Shown: positions 16,059 through 25,631, counted from the first letter of the stretch. The stretch is DNA of 64,000 nucleotides from Paeniglutamicibacter cryotolerans (GCF_014190875.1 NZ_JACHVS010000002.1:620001-684000); one strand, 5' to 3'. A program made the numbers and translations. The notes: generated by a model from the sequence alone, not told the origin.

Positions 16059-18062
16059 GTGCTTGAGCAAATCACACTGACCGTCGATGGCGAACCACGC
16101 GAGGTGAATGCCGGCACTACCGGGGCCGAGCTGTACTTCGACGACCGTGAAGTCGTCGTCATGCACGTCGATGGCGTGCTGCGAGACCTGGCCCGCCCGC
16201 TCGAGGCCGGAACCACCGTCGAACGCGTCAGCATCGACTCCCCGGCCGGACTCGAGGTCCTGCGCCACTCCACCGCCCACGTGATGGCCCAGGCCGTGCA
16301 GCAGCTGCGCCCCGATGCCAAGCTCGGCATCGGCCCGTACATCACCGACGGCTTCTACTTCGACTTCGACGTGGCCGAGCCGTTCACTCCCGAGGACCTG
16401 AAGTCCCTCGAGAAGATGATGCTCAAGATCGTCAACCAGAACCAGAAGTTCGCCCGCCGCGTCGTCACCGAGGACGAGGCCCGCGTGGCCATGGCCAACG
16501 AGCCGTACAAGCTTGAACTGCTGAACAAGGCAAACGAGGCCGATTCCTCCGGCGAGGGCGTGAACATCGAGGTCGGTGCCGGTGAGATCACGATCTATGA
16601 CAACGTCGACCGCAAGTCCGGCGACACCATCTGGTGCGACCTTTGCCGCGGCCCGCACCTGCCCAACACGAAGCTGATCTCCAACGCCTTTGCGCTGACC
16701 CGCACCTCGGCGGCCTACTGGCTGGGCAACCAGGGCAACCAGCAGCTGCAGCGCATCTACGGCACAGCCTGGCCGACCAAGGACGCGCTCAAGGCCTACC
16801 AGGAGCGCATCGCCGAGGCTGAACGCCGCGACCACCGCAAGCTCGGCGTCGAGCTGGACCTGTTCTCCTTCCCGGACGAACTGGGCTCGGGCCTGCCGGT
16901 GTTCCACCCGCGCGGCGGCATCATCCGCAAGGAAATGGAAGACTACTCGCGTGCCCGCCACGTCGAAGCCGGGTACGAGTTCGTCTACACCCCGCACATC
17001 ACCAAGGGCCACCTCTACGAGGTCTCCGGTCACCTGGACTGGTACCGCGATGGCATGTTCCCGCCGATGCACGTCGATGCCGAGCTCAACGAGGACGGCA
17101 CCGTGCGCAAGCCCGGCCAGGATTACTACCTGAAGCCGATGAACTGCCCGATGCACAACTTGATCTTCCGCTCGCGTGGACGCTCCTACCGCGAACTGCC
17201 GCTGCGCCTGTTCGAATTCGGTTCGGTCTACCGCTACGAGAAGTCCGGTGTGGTCCACGGCCTGACGCGCGTGCGCGGCATGACCCAGGACGACGCCCAC
17301 ATCTACTGCACCAAGGAGCAGATGAAGGACGAGCTGACCACCACCCTGAACTTCGTGCTCGGGCTGCTCAAGGACTACGGGCTCGATGACTTCTACCTGG
17401 AGCTTTCCACCAAGAACCCGGAGAAGTCCGTCGGTGACGATGCCATCTGGGAGGAAGCCACCCGCACCCTGGCCGAGGTCGCCGAGGCCTCCGGCCTCGC
17501 GCTGGTCCCGGATCCGGGTGGAGCCGCGTTCTACGGCCCGAAAATCTCGGTCCAGGCCAAAGACGCGCTGGGCCGCACCTGGCAGATGTCCACTATTCAG
17601 CTTGACTTCAACCTGCCCGAGCGGTTCGAGCTCGAATACCAGGCAGCCGACGGCACCCGCCAGCGCCCGGTGATGATCCACCGCGCCCTGTTCGGCTCCG
17701 TCGAGCGCTTCATGGGCGTGCTGACCGAGCACTACGCCGGTGCCTTCCCGGCCTGGCTCGCCCCGGTCCAGGTCGTGGGCATCCCCGTCGCCGAGGCCTT
17801 CAACGAGTACATGTTCGATGTCATCGACAAGCTCAAGGCCGCGGGCATTCGTGCCGAGGCGGACATCTCTTCGGACCGCTTCCCGAAGAAGATCCGCACG
17901 GCGTCCAAGGACAAGGTCCCCTACGTGCTCATCGCCGGCGGCGAGGATGCCGAGGCGGGCGCTGTCTCCTTCCGCTTCCGCGACGGCAGCACGGATAACG
18001 GCGTGCCGGTGGACGACGCGGTGGCCCGCATCGTCGCAGCCGTGAAGAACCGCGAGGCGTAG
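16059..18062 (+). CDS. thrS: Threonyl-tRNA synthetase
   Basis: 667 residues, a normal length. In order: TGS domain (about 1-62), editing domain with [11 protein letters not shown] near residue 70 and [13 protein letters not shown], then the class II core with motif 1 around [13 protein letters not shown]. Zinc-binding residues lie in [14 protein letters not shown] (Cys) and later His residues. [14 protein letters not shown] and [13 protein letters not shown] (motif 3) follow, then the C-terminal anticodon-binding domain from about residue 570. It charges tRNA-Thr in the cytoplasm. The GTG start has GAGGA about 7 bases upstream. It is followed within 36 bases by the HIT gene, a pairing also found in Mycobacterium. 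Confidence 0.98.
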   Translation: MLEQITLTVDGEPREVNAGTTGAELYFDDREVVVMHVDGVLRDLARPLEAGTTVERVSIDSPAGLEVLRHSTAHVMAQAVQQLRPDAKLGIGPYITDGFYFDFDVAEPFTPEDLKSLEKMMLKIVNQNQKFARRVVTEDEARVAMANEPYKLELLNKANEADSSGEGVNIEVGAGEITIYDNVDRKSGDTIWCDLCRGPHLPNTKLISNAFALTRTSAAYWLGNQGNQQLQRIYGTAWPTKDALKAYQERIAEAERRDHRKLGVELDLFSFPDELGSGLPVFHPRGGIIRKEMEDYSRARHVEAGYEFVYTPHITKGHLYEVSGHLDWYRDGMFPPMHVDAELNEDGTVRKPGQDYYLKPMNCPMHNLIFRSRGRSYRELPLRLFEFGSVYRYEKSGVVHGLTRVRGMTQDDAHIYCTKEQMKDELTTTLNFVLGLLKDYGLDDFYLELSTKNPEKSVGDDAIWEEATRTLAEVAEASGLALVPDPGGAAFYGPKISVQAKDALGRTWQMSTIQLDFNLPERFELEYQAADGTRQRPVMIHRALFGSVERFMGVLTEHYAGAFPAWLAPVQVVGIPVAEAFNEYMFDVIDKLKAAGIRAEADISSDRFPKKIRTASKDKVPYVLIAGGEDAEAGAVSFRFRDGSTDNGVPVDDAVARIVAAVKNREA

Positions 18063-18097
18063 GACGCATGCGGGGAACCAGCAACGAAGAGAGGGAC

Positions 18098-18703
18098 ATG
18101 GACCAGATGATGAGTGCGGCCGCCTCGGGGGCGACCCCGGATGCGGCCGGCGACCAGGCGGTGACCGACGACTTCGAACTTGCCGGCGTCCCCGACTCCT
18201 TCCAACGGCTCTGGACCCCGTACCGCATGGCATACATCAAGGGCGGGCAGAACCAGGTCAAGGGCAAGGACGACTGCCCGTTCTGCGAGGGGCCCAAGCG
18301 CAGTGACGAGGAGGCCTTGATCGTCCACCGCGGCAAGACCGCGTTCGTGGTGCTCAACCTCTTCCCGTACAACCCTGGCCACGTGCTGATCTGCCCGTAC
18401 CGCCATGTGCCGGACTACACCGACATCACCGAGGAGGAAACAGCGGAGATGGCGGCGCTGTCGCAGAAGGCGATGCGGGTGTTGCGCGAGGTTTCCCGGC
18501 CCACCGGTTTCAACCTGGGCATGAACCAGGGTGTCACCGGGGGAGCGGGCATCGCCGCGCACCTGCACCAGCATGTGGTGCCGCGCTGGGCAGGTGACGG
18601 GAACTTCTTCCCGATCATCGCCGAAACCAAGGCGATTCCGGCAACGCTCGACGCGATCCGCAGGGACGTGGCCGAGGCTTGGGGGCAGGACCAGGGGTCC
18701 TGA
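18098..18703 (+). CDS. HIT family nucleotide hydrolase/phosphorylase
   Basis: About 201 residues. The HIT domain has CPFCEGPKRSDEEALIV and FVVLNLFPYNPGHVLICPYR, then the signature histidine triad AAHLHQHVVPRW near the C-terminus. It belongs to the AP4A phosphorylase-like branch that sits next to thrS in actinobacteria. The start is set at the ATG preceded by GAGAGGG; an upstream ATG at 18068 is possible. It is probably cotranscribed with thrS and followed by a strong hairpin at 18722. Confidence 0.92.
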   Translation: MDQMMSAAASGATPDAAGDQAVTDDFELAGVPDSFQRLWTPYRMAYIKGGQNQVKGKDDCPFCEGPKRSDEEALIVHRGKTAFVVLNLFPYNPGHVLICPYRHVPDYTDITEEETAEMAALSQKAMRVLREVSRPTGFNLGMNQGVTGGAGIAAHLHQHVVPRWAGDGNFFPIIAETKAIPATLDAIRRDVAEAWGQDQGS

Positions 18704-18721
18704 ACAGATAAAAGAATGAAA

Positions 18722-18757
18722 CGTGTGGCCGCCCGGTGGAAACCGGGTGGCCACACG
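18722..18757 (+). terminator. Hairpin terminator after thrS-HIT
   Basis: Arms 18722-18737 and 18742-18757 pair over 16 bp with one mismatch-type pair and a 4-base loop. No T-tract follows. It lies 18 bases after the HIT stop. Confidence 0.75.
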
Positions 18758-19102
18758 CGCTCCCGGGTTACGCACCCGGCTACGCCTCCGCACTCGGGTC
18801 GCTGACATACACTCCGCAGGCGGTATCCCAGGTTTTCTGCGGTGTGCTGTTCGACAACCCCTACGCGATCGAGCTGACTTGCTCTGTCACCGTGGTACCG
18901 CTCCATCCTGACGCGTAGGGGAACGCAGGATCAGGACCTGAAGATTCTCCGTCACGAGACGCCCAGTTAGTCTTCGGGACAGATTGGGACTGGCTGGGGG
19001 AGCGGCTTTCACGTACTGGATGCCGAGTAATGAAGTGATGCCGAGGCCATGAACCTGGTCGCGACCGTGACTTAGTACAAGGGCCGGGTCACAATAGGAT
19101 CC
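18758..19102. other. Intergenic region upstream of the SARP gene
   Basis: No gene is supported. A 60-codon open frame around 18736-18918 overlaps the terminator and has no recognisable features. No clear ribosome-binding site or operator was identified before the SARP ATG. Confidence 0.4.
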
Positions 19103-22057
19103 ATGTTGGAAGTGAGGGTTCTCGGGCCGCTCGGAATTACCCTTGACGATGTCCCATTGGAGCCGTTGGGGTCCATGGGGAAGGCTATCGTGGCCATGTT
19201 GGCGATGGAGGCTCCCCGCTGGGTGACCCCTGAATCGCTAACCGATGCACTGTGGGGAGCTTTTCCACCCACCAGTGCGAAGAATTCCCTGCAGCTTCAT
19301 GTATCCGGTCTTCGGAAACTCATGGTCCCGAACGGCGTGTCCGTTGACTGGACGACCGCGGGGTACCGGTTGGCTACCCCGGCGTTGTACGTGGATGCCA
19401 TGGAATTCCGAAGATCAGTGGCTGAGGCGCATGCTGCCACAATGACCGGGAGCCTGGCACATGCATCCGGACTATTTAGTCAGGCCATGAATCTGTGGCG
19501 GGGCATGCCTTGTCAAGGACTGGAGCATCTTCCCTTTCACCTGCAATTCAGTATGGATCTGGTCGCCGCCAAAGCGTCTGCTCTTTGCGAATGGGCTAGA
19601 TGTCTCATGAACGAGGGACATTTCGAACGAAGTATTGAGGTCGCTGAGGAGGCCAGCCGTTTTTCACCCTACGACGAACATGCATGGGGGCTGCTGGCAC
19701 TTGGACGTTATCGCGCCGGTCGCCAGTCTGAATCACTGGCAACTATCCAACGGGCCAAACGGCTACTCGCCAGCGAACTTGGACTTGACCCAGGCCCTGA
19801 ACTTCAGGAATTGGAAGGCCAGATCCTGTCCCATTCGGTCCCTCCCATACAGGAACAGCCCATTGCCGTCGTCTTAGATCCACCTTTGAGTGCGTTCCCG
19901 GTACCATCGGTGACTTTGGTAGGTAGAGACGAATTGCTCTTGCGCCTTGAACCCATGCTCCAAAACCCGGGAGTCATCACGCTTACGGGCCTTGGTGGAG
20001 TCGGGAAGACGGCAATCGCAGCAACTGCAGCGACCGGCTTGCAAGTCAACGGGCGGCCGGTCACCTACCTTGACCTATCGACGGCGCATGGAATGTCGAG
20101 TGCACTCGCGCAGCTGGAATCGATCGTTGAAGCGCCGAAGGCGGTTCGATTATCGGAGGAGATACTGTCGGCGGTCCCCGTATGCGTCTTGGACAATGCC
20201 GATGGAATCGATGGGGCATTGGAGACCAGACTTAAGGTACTGACCCAATTCCGCCATCTGCTCCTACTCGTGACCCGTCGTCGGCCGCTAGGTTGGAAGG
20301 ACGAACGTGTTATTCGGATTGATCCGCTGCCCTACGGGCCGATGCCTACGGGGCCGTCCCCGGCTGCGACACTTTTCATGGAGGGGCTTGCCCCGGGCAT
20401 CGATCCTGAAATCCATGCGGTGGAGGCGATTTGTATGTCGCTTGAGGGGCTTCCCCTTGCTTTGCTATTTGCTGCCCGGAGGACCCGCTTCATGTCGCTT
20501 GACCGGTTGGCGTCATCCGTTGGAGCATCGGGATTTGCTTCAGTCTTTGGATCCAAGGCCAGGAGCAACACGGAGCCGTTCGGTTCACTGGACGCTATAG
20601 TTGGGGCCACTGTAGCGGCATTGGAATCGGGAAGCCTGTCCGTCCTAGAGCGCTGTGCAGACATCATGGGGTGGACGACATATGGCCTCTTAGATTCTGC
20701 ATTCGGTCCCAATAGCTCGGTACTGATTGACGGGTTGGAAGAACTCTGTGATTCGGGTCTGCTTGAAGCTGGCCCATATGACACATACCGGCTTCGCAGG
20801 GTGGCTAGGGAATATGTTCTGGCTGCTAGGCAAGAAAACCGTCCTGATCCATTTATAACTGAAATTATCTTGGCGCATGTTGCAGCCATCGTCCCGGGGC
20901 TTTTCGGACCGAAGGCTGCTGCTGCCCTGCAACGGCTTTCGCTGGATCATGAACCGATTATTGGTGCGCTTGCAGCCGCCATACGGGATGGCCAGCACGA
21001 ATCAGCGGTGGCCCTGGCTTTTTCCTTGGGCAGGTACTGGCTCTTGGCAGGGCAATTGAAGGAGGGCAGGCAATGGATCGAGCGTGTTGGTTCGCTGTCC
21101 CTTGCATCAGATTCGGATCGCATTAGGCTCTCGATTCTGGGGGCAACTTTTGGTAGTTACATCAATGAGGTTGGCTGCGAAGTGCAACTGAATGAACTAC
21201 TTGAACAAGCATCAACGATGGGAGTGGTTATTGACCGGATCATTGTAAACGGGTGGTGCGCTCTGGCCGCCATGGAAGCCCACCAAAACCTTCAGGCCAA
21301 TGCCGACCTCCATGCAAACAAGGCTGCAATATTGGCCGAAGCCAGTGAAGATCCGTCGTTAATCGCACTAGCCCGCGACCTTGCTGGTCATGTGGCCGCC
21401 TATCGCGGTGACCATGATCGGGCGTTGGCGCTGGCCTTGGAAGGCATCGATGCAGCGCGCCAGAGTGGTGACGCCTACGACATGCTTAATCTGCTTACTG
21501 CTGCGGTGGACAACCTAGTGAGGCTGGACAGGATCCCAGAGGCACTTGCCTTGTCGCGGGAAGCCCTCGAGCATGCATCTTCCTTTGAATCTGGTCCGTT
21601 GGTCTCAACAGTTTTACTCCTGCGTGCAGATGCACTTACTGCCGACGGACAGATTCACGAGGCGCGCGGGTACCTGACCGAAGTATTGCGGATCTCGATT
21701 GATTCGCACCCGGATCCCTTGGGAACAGCAGACGCACTGTATATTTTGGCTGCTGGTGCGGCTCGTGAAATGCGGGATCTGATCGCAGCGCGACTCTTTG
21801 AAGCTGCCCGGTCATTCTTGGCAGATTGCGGATTGGATTTGGAATCGCGTATGGCTGGCCACTGCTCTCGGGAGTATGACGCACTCTCCCAGCGATTGGG
21901 AAATGCCTTGATCTCTACCCTTGGAATTGGAGGACGGAGTGACCCGCAAAAGGTGGTATTTTCTGTAGTTTCTGGAAGTATTTGGTCGGTTGAGTCCGCA
22001 TCCTACCCAGCACAAAAGTATGCCGGGCACCCTCCCTTGAGGGCGCCCGGCAGTTGA
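19103..22057 (+). CDS. AfsR/SARP-type transcriptional regulator (BTAD + NTPase + TPR)
   Basis: 984 residues. An OmpR-like winged-helix DNA-binding domain (1-95: MLEVRVLGPLGITLDD, LWGAFPPTSAKNSLQLHVSG, LRKLM) is followed by the all-helical BTAD domain (about 96-245, ending ELGLDPGPELQELEGQIL). Next is an NB-ARC-type NTPase with Walker A GLGGVGKT at 296-303 and a Walker B-like VPVCVLDNADG, then TPR-like helical repeats from about 600 to 930. SARPs activate secondary-metabolite or differentiation genes. None of the usual biosynthetic clusters is adjacent, but a small secreted protein gene converges on it. Third codon positions are visibly richer in A/T than in thrS or pdxS, suggesting transfer. 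Its last codons overlap a terminator hairpin. Confidence 0.92.
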   Translation: MLEVRVLGPLGITLDDVPLEPLGSMGKAIVAMLAMEAPRWVTPESLTDALWGAFPPTSAKNSLQLHVSGLRKLMVPNGVSVDWTTAGYRLATPALYVDAMEFRRSVAEAHAATMTGSLAHASGLFSQAMNLWRGMPCQGLEHLPFHLQFSMDLVAAKASALCEWARCLMNEGHFERSIEVAEEASRFSPYDEHAWGLLALGRYRAGRQSESLATIQRAKRLLASELGLDPGPELQELEGQILSHSVPPIQEQPIAVVLDPPLSAFPVPSVTLVGRDELLLRLEPMLQNPGVITLTGLGGVGKTAIAATAATGLQVNGRPVTYLDLSTAHGMSSALAQLESIVEAPKAVRLSEEILSAVPVCVLDNADGIDGALETRLKVLTQFRHLLLLVTRRRPLGWKDERVIRIDPLPYGPMPTGPSPAATLFMEGLAPGIDPEIHAVEAICMSLEGLPLALLFAARRTRFMSLDRLASSVGASGFASVFGSKARSNTEPFGSLDAIVGATVAALESGSLSVLERCADIMGWTTYGLLDSAFGPNSSVLIDGLEELCDSGLLEAGPYDTYRLRRVAREYVLAARQENRPDPFITEIILAHVAAIVPGLFGPKAAAALQRLSLDHEPIIGALAAAIRDGQHESAVALAFSLGRYWLLAGQLKEGRQWIERVGSLSLASDSDRIRLSILGATFGSYINEVGCEVQLNELLEQASTMGVVIDRIIVNGWCALAAMEAHQNLQANADLHANKAAILAEASEDPSLIALARDLAGHVAAYRGDHDRALALALEGIDAARQSGDAYDMLNLLTAAVDNLVRLDRIPEALALSREALEHASSFESGPLVSTVLLLRADALTADGQIHEARGYLTEVLRISIDSHPDPLGTADALYILAAGAAREMRDLIAARLFEAARSFLADCGLDLESRMAGHCSREYDALSQRLGNALISTLGIGGRSDPQKVVFSVVSGSIWSVESASYPAQKYAGHPPLRAPGS
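22022..22051. terminator. Bidirectional terminator inside the 3' end of the SARP gene
   Basis: Arms 22022-22034 and 22039-22051 pair over 13 bp with one mismatch and a 4-base loop. It lies within the last codons of the SARP gene and 15 bases beyond the stop of the convergent secreted-protein gene, so it can serve both. Confidence 0.7.
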
Positions 22058-22065
22058 ACTACGGA

Positions 22066-22536
22066 TCACCAGCGGTCCTGCCTCACCCAAACGGTGCCGA
22101 AGTTGTATGCACGGTTGGGTTGTGCGTATACATATTGCGAGTAGCCCGTGAAAAGTGCGTTACCCACGCGCTTGGAAACGATAAAGCGCCAGTAGTATCC
22201 GGGGAGCAGGGCCACCGTATGACAGCCATTCCTTGTGCCAAGGGTTTGGATGACGTTGTACCACCGTCCGTCTGACGAATAAACTTGTGTCTTGAATTCG
22301 TAGGTGTACGGACCGCCCTCGACATGTTGGAAACAGATGCGAGCGCTTGTATAGCCAGTGGCAGCGGACGCAGGAGGTGCGATCGCGAAACCGCCGGCAA
22401 AGACGAGCCCCATGGCGAGGAGCCAAATGGTCAACGTGCGCTTGATCCCCACCACGCGCCTAGCCCTCAGGGGGCGGTCTCCCAGGTCATTGCCGCTGGC
22501 GGCGGACCCGGTCTTCGAATCCTTCATCGTTTTCAT
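22066..22536 (-). CDS. Small secreted protein of unknown family
   Basis: 156 residues. A basic N-terminal region of about 30 residues (MKTMKDSKTG...RRVVGIKR) precedes a hydrophobic segment LTIWLLAMGLVFAGGFAIA and a signal-peptidase-like site PPASA-A, so export is expected. The mature part of about 100 residues has two cysteines (ARICFQH and RNGCHTV) that could form one disulfide, and is rich in aromatic residues (GPYTYEF, PGYYWRF, YSQYVYA), suggesting a small beta-rich extracellular domain. A clear AAGGAG lies 5 bases before the ATG. I do not recognise the family. It converges on the SARP gene with 8 bases between the stops. Confidence 0.75.
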   Translation of the reverse strand: MKTMKDSKTGSAASGNDLGDRPLRARRVVGIKRTLTIWLLAMGLVFAGGFAIAPPASAATGYTSARICFQHVEGGPYTYEFKTQVYSSDGRWYNVIQTLGTRNGCHTVALLPGYYWRFIVSKRVGNALFTGYSQYVYAQPNRAYNFGTVWVRQDRW

Positions 22537-22972
22537 GATGACTCCTTGTGGACTGTTCGTGTTCTGACAACATGAACTCTCCTCCGCGGCACTTAACCGC
22601 TGCTTAAGAGTCGCTGATCCTTCCCCGTTCGCCGGGACACCGTCGCCGGTGATGCGTTCCATTCCGGTGGCTGGCTGCCCCCTTCGCGCGATCCTGGCCC
22701 TGCACGGGCTGGAGTCGTGCCCACGGTATGACTGCATGCGGTTCAGCTGCCCCATGACCAACGCCAAGGTGGCCCATATTGGCCATCGCCCCGCCGTGTC
22801 CCCCGATCCGGGGGCGGGCACGTGATCGGGGCCCCGGTGAAAGGGGAGGGTTCCGACCGCCGGGACGGGGATTTGTCCTGCGGGCAGTTCCACAGTGCTG
22901 CATCCTCGGGCACTGGCCGCCGCGAAAGGGCAGATGGTGAATGCCGTCCTCCGCAGCCCTGGCTTCGGGCGG
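22537..22972. other. Intergenic region between secreted protein and DUF4190 gene
   Basis: This must contain the promoter of the secreted-protein gene. No gene is supported on either strand, and the long minus-strand frame across it lacks protein character. No repeats were noted. Confidence 0.4.
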
Positions 22973-23269
22973 CTAGCTCGAGAGTTGGTGGAACACGGCC
23001 GGTAGCGAAGCCAGCGAGGCGACCACCGCAAAGGCGCCGATGCCATAGCCGAGACCCAGTGCACAAAGCGCCAGCCAACGGCCCCTTTCGCCGGCGACTG
23101 CGATCTGGTTCAACGAAACGTGCCCGGCGCCGACGGCGAAAACGGCAAGCACCGGCATGCCCAGCATCCAGAGTCCCGAAACCGCGACGAGGGCCAAGGC
23201 CAGGGCTGCAACAGCGAGCCTGTTCAGTCGAGCGGTTTTCGGGGGGTCCGAAACGTCAAGTGCGCTCAT
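22973..23269 (-). CDS. DUF4190-like small membrane protein
   Basis: 98 residues: a polar N-terminus (MSALDVSDPPKTARLNR), then a hydrophobic segment LAVAALALALVAVSGLWML running into PVLAVFAVGAGHVSLNQI, and a C-terminal hydrophobic segment LALCALGLGYGIGAFAVVAS. The GHVSLNQI...G..LA..GL..GY arrangement is the hallmark of DUF4190, where G-H-x-(A/S)-L-x-Q-I lies between two helices. The function is unknown. A perfect AGGAGG lies 6 bases before the ATG. Confidence 0.8.
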   Translation of the reverse strand: MSALDVSDPPKTARLNRLAVAALALALVAVSGLWMLGMPVLAVFAVGAGHVSLNQIAVAGERGRWLALCALGLGYGIGAFAVVASLASLPAVFHQLSS

Positions 23270-23671
23270 GGGTCCTCCTGGCCTCTTAGCTGAGGATGAG
23301 TCTAGCTGTCGCTACGGCAGGGCAGTGGAGCAGGGCACGGGCGCTCCGCCGAAACCAGCGATGGCGCTCAACCCAGCAGCGTCGCCCGCCGTCGGGGATC
23401 CGCCTCCGCGCAGGTGCATGCCGTGAGCCAGGGGAGTCGTTCGGACCCGTGGGGCAGCCTGAACCGGCGGGAAGGGGTGAGGACCGGGGGAATCTCGAGA
23501 ACCGGATCCGCTACGGGTGCATCATTTCAGGGCGTCCTGTACGCCCCCGAAGGGATCCCGGTCAAAGATCCGGGCCGGAAGCCCCCGATTGTGACGTCAC
23601 AAACCCCGCTTCGGCCCGAACCACGGTCCTACGATGAAGCGTACTTCCCCAACCTTTGAAAGGACATCGAC
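23270..23671. other. Intergenic region upstream of pdxS
   Basis: A stretch of 402 bases with no supported gene. It holds the palindrome at 23589-23602 and ends in the AAAGGA ribosome-binding site of pdxS. Confidence 0.4.
23589..23602. promoter_or_regulatory. Perfect 14-bp palindrome upstream of pdxS
   Basis: TTGTGACGTCACAA is a perfect dyad located 70 bases before the pdxS start. A site of this form suits a dimeric regulator. A PLP-responsive regulator is one possibility, but no regulator gene is adjacent and the ligand is unknown. Confidence 0.45.
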
Positions 23672-24586
23672 TTGTCCAGCACAGAAAACACTTCATCCGC
23701 CCCCGCCCTCAAAGGCAGTGACCGGGTGAAGCGCGGCATGGCCGACATGCTCAAGGGAGGCGTCATCATGGACGTCATCAATGTCGAGCAGGCCAAGATC
23801 GCCGAAGACGCCGGAGCCGTCGCCGTGATGGCCTTGGAGCGCGTCCCGGCCGACATCCGCGCCCAGGGCGGCGTGTCCCGCGCCAGCGACCCGGACATGA
23901 TCGACGCCATCATTGCCGCCGTGTCCATCCCGGTGATGGCCAAGGCACGCATCGGCCACTTCGTCGAGGCCCAGGTCCTGGAATCCCTCGGTGTCGATTA
24001 CGTCGATGAGTCAGAGGTCCTCTCCCCGGCCGATTATGAGCACCACATCGACAAGTGGAACTTCAAGGTGCCGTTCGTTTGCGGGGCCACCAACCTGGGT
24101 GAGGCGCTGCGCCGCATCAACGAGGGCGCAGCGATGATCCGCTCCAAGGGCGAGGCCGGCACCGGCGACGTGTCAAACGCCACCGGGCACATGCGCAAGA
24201 TCCGCGCCCAGATCGCCCAGCTGGCGGCATTGCCCGAGGACGAGCTCTACGTGGCCGCCAAGGAACTGCAGGCACCGTACGAACTGGTCAAGGAGATTGC
24301 CTCCACCGGCAAGCTCCCGGTAGTGCTCTTCACCGCCGGCGGCATCGCCACCCCGGCCGACGCCGCGATGATGATGCAGCTGGGCGCAGACGGCGTCTTC
24401 GTCGGCTCGGGCATCTTCAAGTCCGGCAATCCGGCGCAGCGTGCCGCCGCCGTCGTGAAGGCCACCACCTTCTACGACGATCCCTCGGTCATCGCGCAGG
24501 TATCACGCGGGCTGGGCGAGGCCATGGTCGGCATCAACGTGGCCGACCTGCCGGCACCGCACCGCCTCTCCGAGCGCGGCTGGTAA
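23672..24586 (+). CDS. pdxS: Pyridoxal 5'-phosphate synthase subunit PdxS
   Basis: 304 residues forming one (beta/alpha)8 barrel. PdxS condenses ribose 5-phosphate, glyceraldehyde 3-phosphate and ammonia into PLP; PdxT supplies the ammonia from glutamine. Landmarks are [20 protein letters not shown] (Asp that contacts the substrate), [20 protein letters not shown] (catalytic Lys is in the later [10 protein letters not shown]), [29 protein letters not shown] and the phosphate loop around [13 protein letters not shown]. The C-terminus ends LSERGW, as is typical. The TTG start has AAAGGA 9 bases upstream. Unlike the usual pdxS-pdxT pair, the partner is 5.3 kb downstream and a strong terminator follows immediately. 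Confidence 0.98.
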   Translation: MSSTENTSSAPALKGSDRVKRGMADMLKGGVIMDVINVEQAKIAEDAGAVAVMALERVPADIRAQGGVSRASDPDMIDAIIAAVSIPVMAKARIGHFVEAQVLESLGVDYVDESEVLSPADYEHHIDKWNFKVPFVCGATNLGEALRRINEGAAMIRSKGEAGTGDVSNATGHMRKIRAQIAQLAALPEDELYVAAKELQAPYELVKEIASTGKLPVVLFTAGGIATPADAAMMMQLGADGVFVGSGIFKSGNPAQRAAAVVKATTFYDDPSVIAQVSRGLGEAMVGINVADLPAPHRLSERGW

Positions 24587-24606
24587 ACAGCGCCTCCTCG
24601 CAATGA

Positions 24607-24656
24607 ACGCAAACGTGCTCCCGGCTTCAGCATTGAAGCCGGGAGCACGTTTGCGT
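24607..24656. terminator. Perfect 23-bp hairpin after pdxS
   Basis: Arms 24607-24629 and 24634-24656 are perfectly complementary with a 4-base loop. There is no T-tract. It starts 21 bases after the pdxS stop and probably isolates pdxS from the genes inserted before pdxT. Confidence 0.8.
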
Positions 24657-24838
24657 CCCTCCGGTCTCGACCTGCCCGCAACCCGCCATCGGATTCTCCA
24701 ACGTCTCTTCCAGTCTTCCCGACTAGGGTCTTTGCTGGAGAAGTCTTGGCCCGAGGCGTGGATAGCCCGGCGTGCGGGCCTTGCGCGCGTTATCGCCTTC
24801 GAATGCCGGGCACTGAATCAATCGTGGAGGAGCCGACC

Positions 24839-25545
24839 ATGGAGCTGATCTTCGTACACGGAGCCTTGGTTCGTGACGGGCGCTGGTGGTGGCAGCGGAC
24901 GGCCGAGTTGCTGAGCGAAGCAACTGGCATCAGTAGCCGAGCCGTTGCCTTGCCTTCCTGCGGGGAAGCTGCGCCGGAGCAGCCCTGCGGTGCTCTGGTG
25001 GCAGACGCTGAAGCCCTTCGGGCTGAACTCGACGAGACGGATTCCGCGATCGTCGTTGGCCACTCGTATGGGGGTACGGTGATCGCCGAAGCCGGAGGAC
25101 ACCGTGCGGTTGAACACCTGCTCTTCGTGTCTTCGTACCTGCCGGAGGTCGGCCAGTCCCAGGCGGTGATCATGAGCGGTGATGAGGACCCGGTTTCCAT
25201 TGGAGAGAACGGGGACGGAACAGTGGGCGTGGTGGGCTACGACGCGACCTCGTTTGGAGATCGATTCCTTCAAGATGCCGATGGCTTGACCCGGAAGCAG
25301 GCGTGGGATCGGGTGACGCCACAGGCCCTGGCGCATTTACCACACCGACAAGTACTGCCGGGTGGCAGGGCGTGGATTCGACGTACATCGTCTGCAGCCG
25401 GGACCGCAGCACCTCGCTGAAGCTGCAACGATTCCACGCGTCCAGGGCGACGCGGTCCATCGAACTACCGACCGGACACCATCCGTTCATCACCCGTCCG
25501 GACCTGATGCTGGAACAGCTGTTGGCACTGCTGCGACTGAGCTGA
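24839..25545 (+). pseudogene. Alpha/beta hydrolase with a single frameshift
   Basis: The 5' part (MELIFVHGALVRDGRWWWQR...) has the HG oxyanion-hole strand and the nucleophile elbow VVGHSYGG. It then has HLLFVSSYLPE and GDRFLQDADGLTRKQAWDRV. Near 25340 one base is missing and the remainder continues in another frame: STAGWQGVDSTYIVCSRDRS, then RSIELPTGHHPFITRPDLM with the catalytic His. Without the shift it would be a normal hydrolase of about 235 residues. A GGAGGAG ribosome site precedes the ATG. The product as it stands stops after about 194 residues and lacks the catalytic His. Confidence 0.8.
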
Positions 25546-25631
25546 GCTTCATTCGGACGCGCAGGGTGCCCATGGGTAACCGCTCAGTGTTTACACACCC
25601 GAAACGCCCGTGGTGTTCGTCGTTCCGGGAT

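Noticed and set aside
15429..18233. 934-codon open frame on the minus strand covering thrS
   Set aside because: Only the last 150 codons encode a recognisable protein (AhpD-like); the rest is the antisense shadow of thrS.
18736..18918. 60-codon open frame after the thrS-HIT terminator
   Set aside because: Begins inside the hairpin, no ribosome site, no recognisable sequence.
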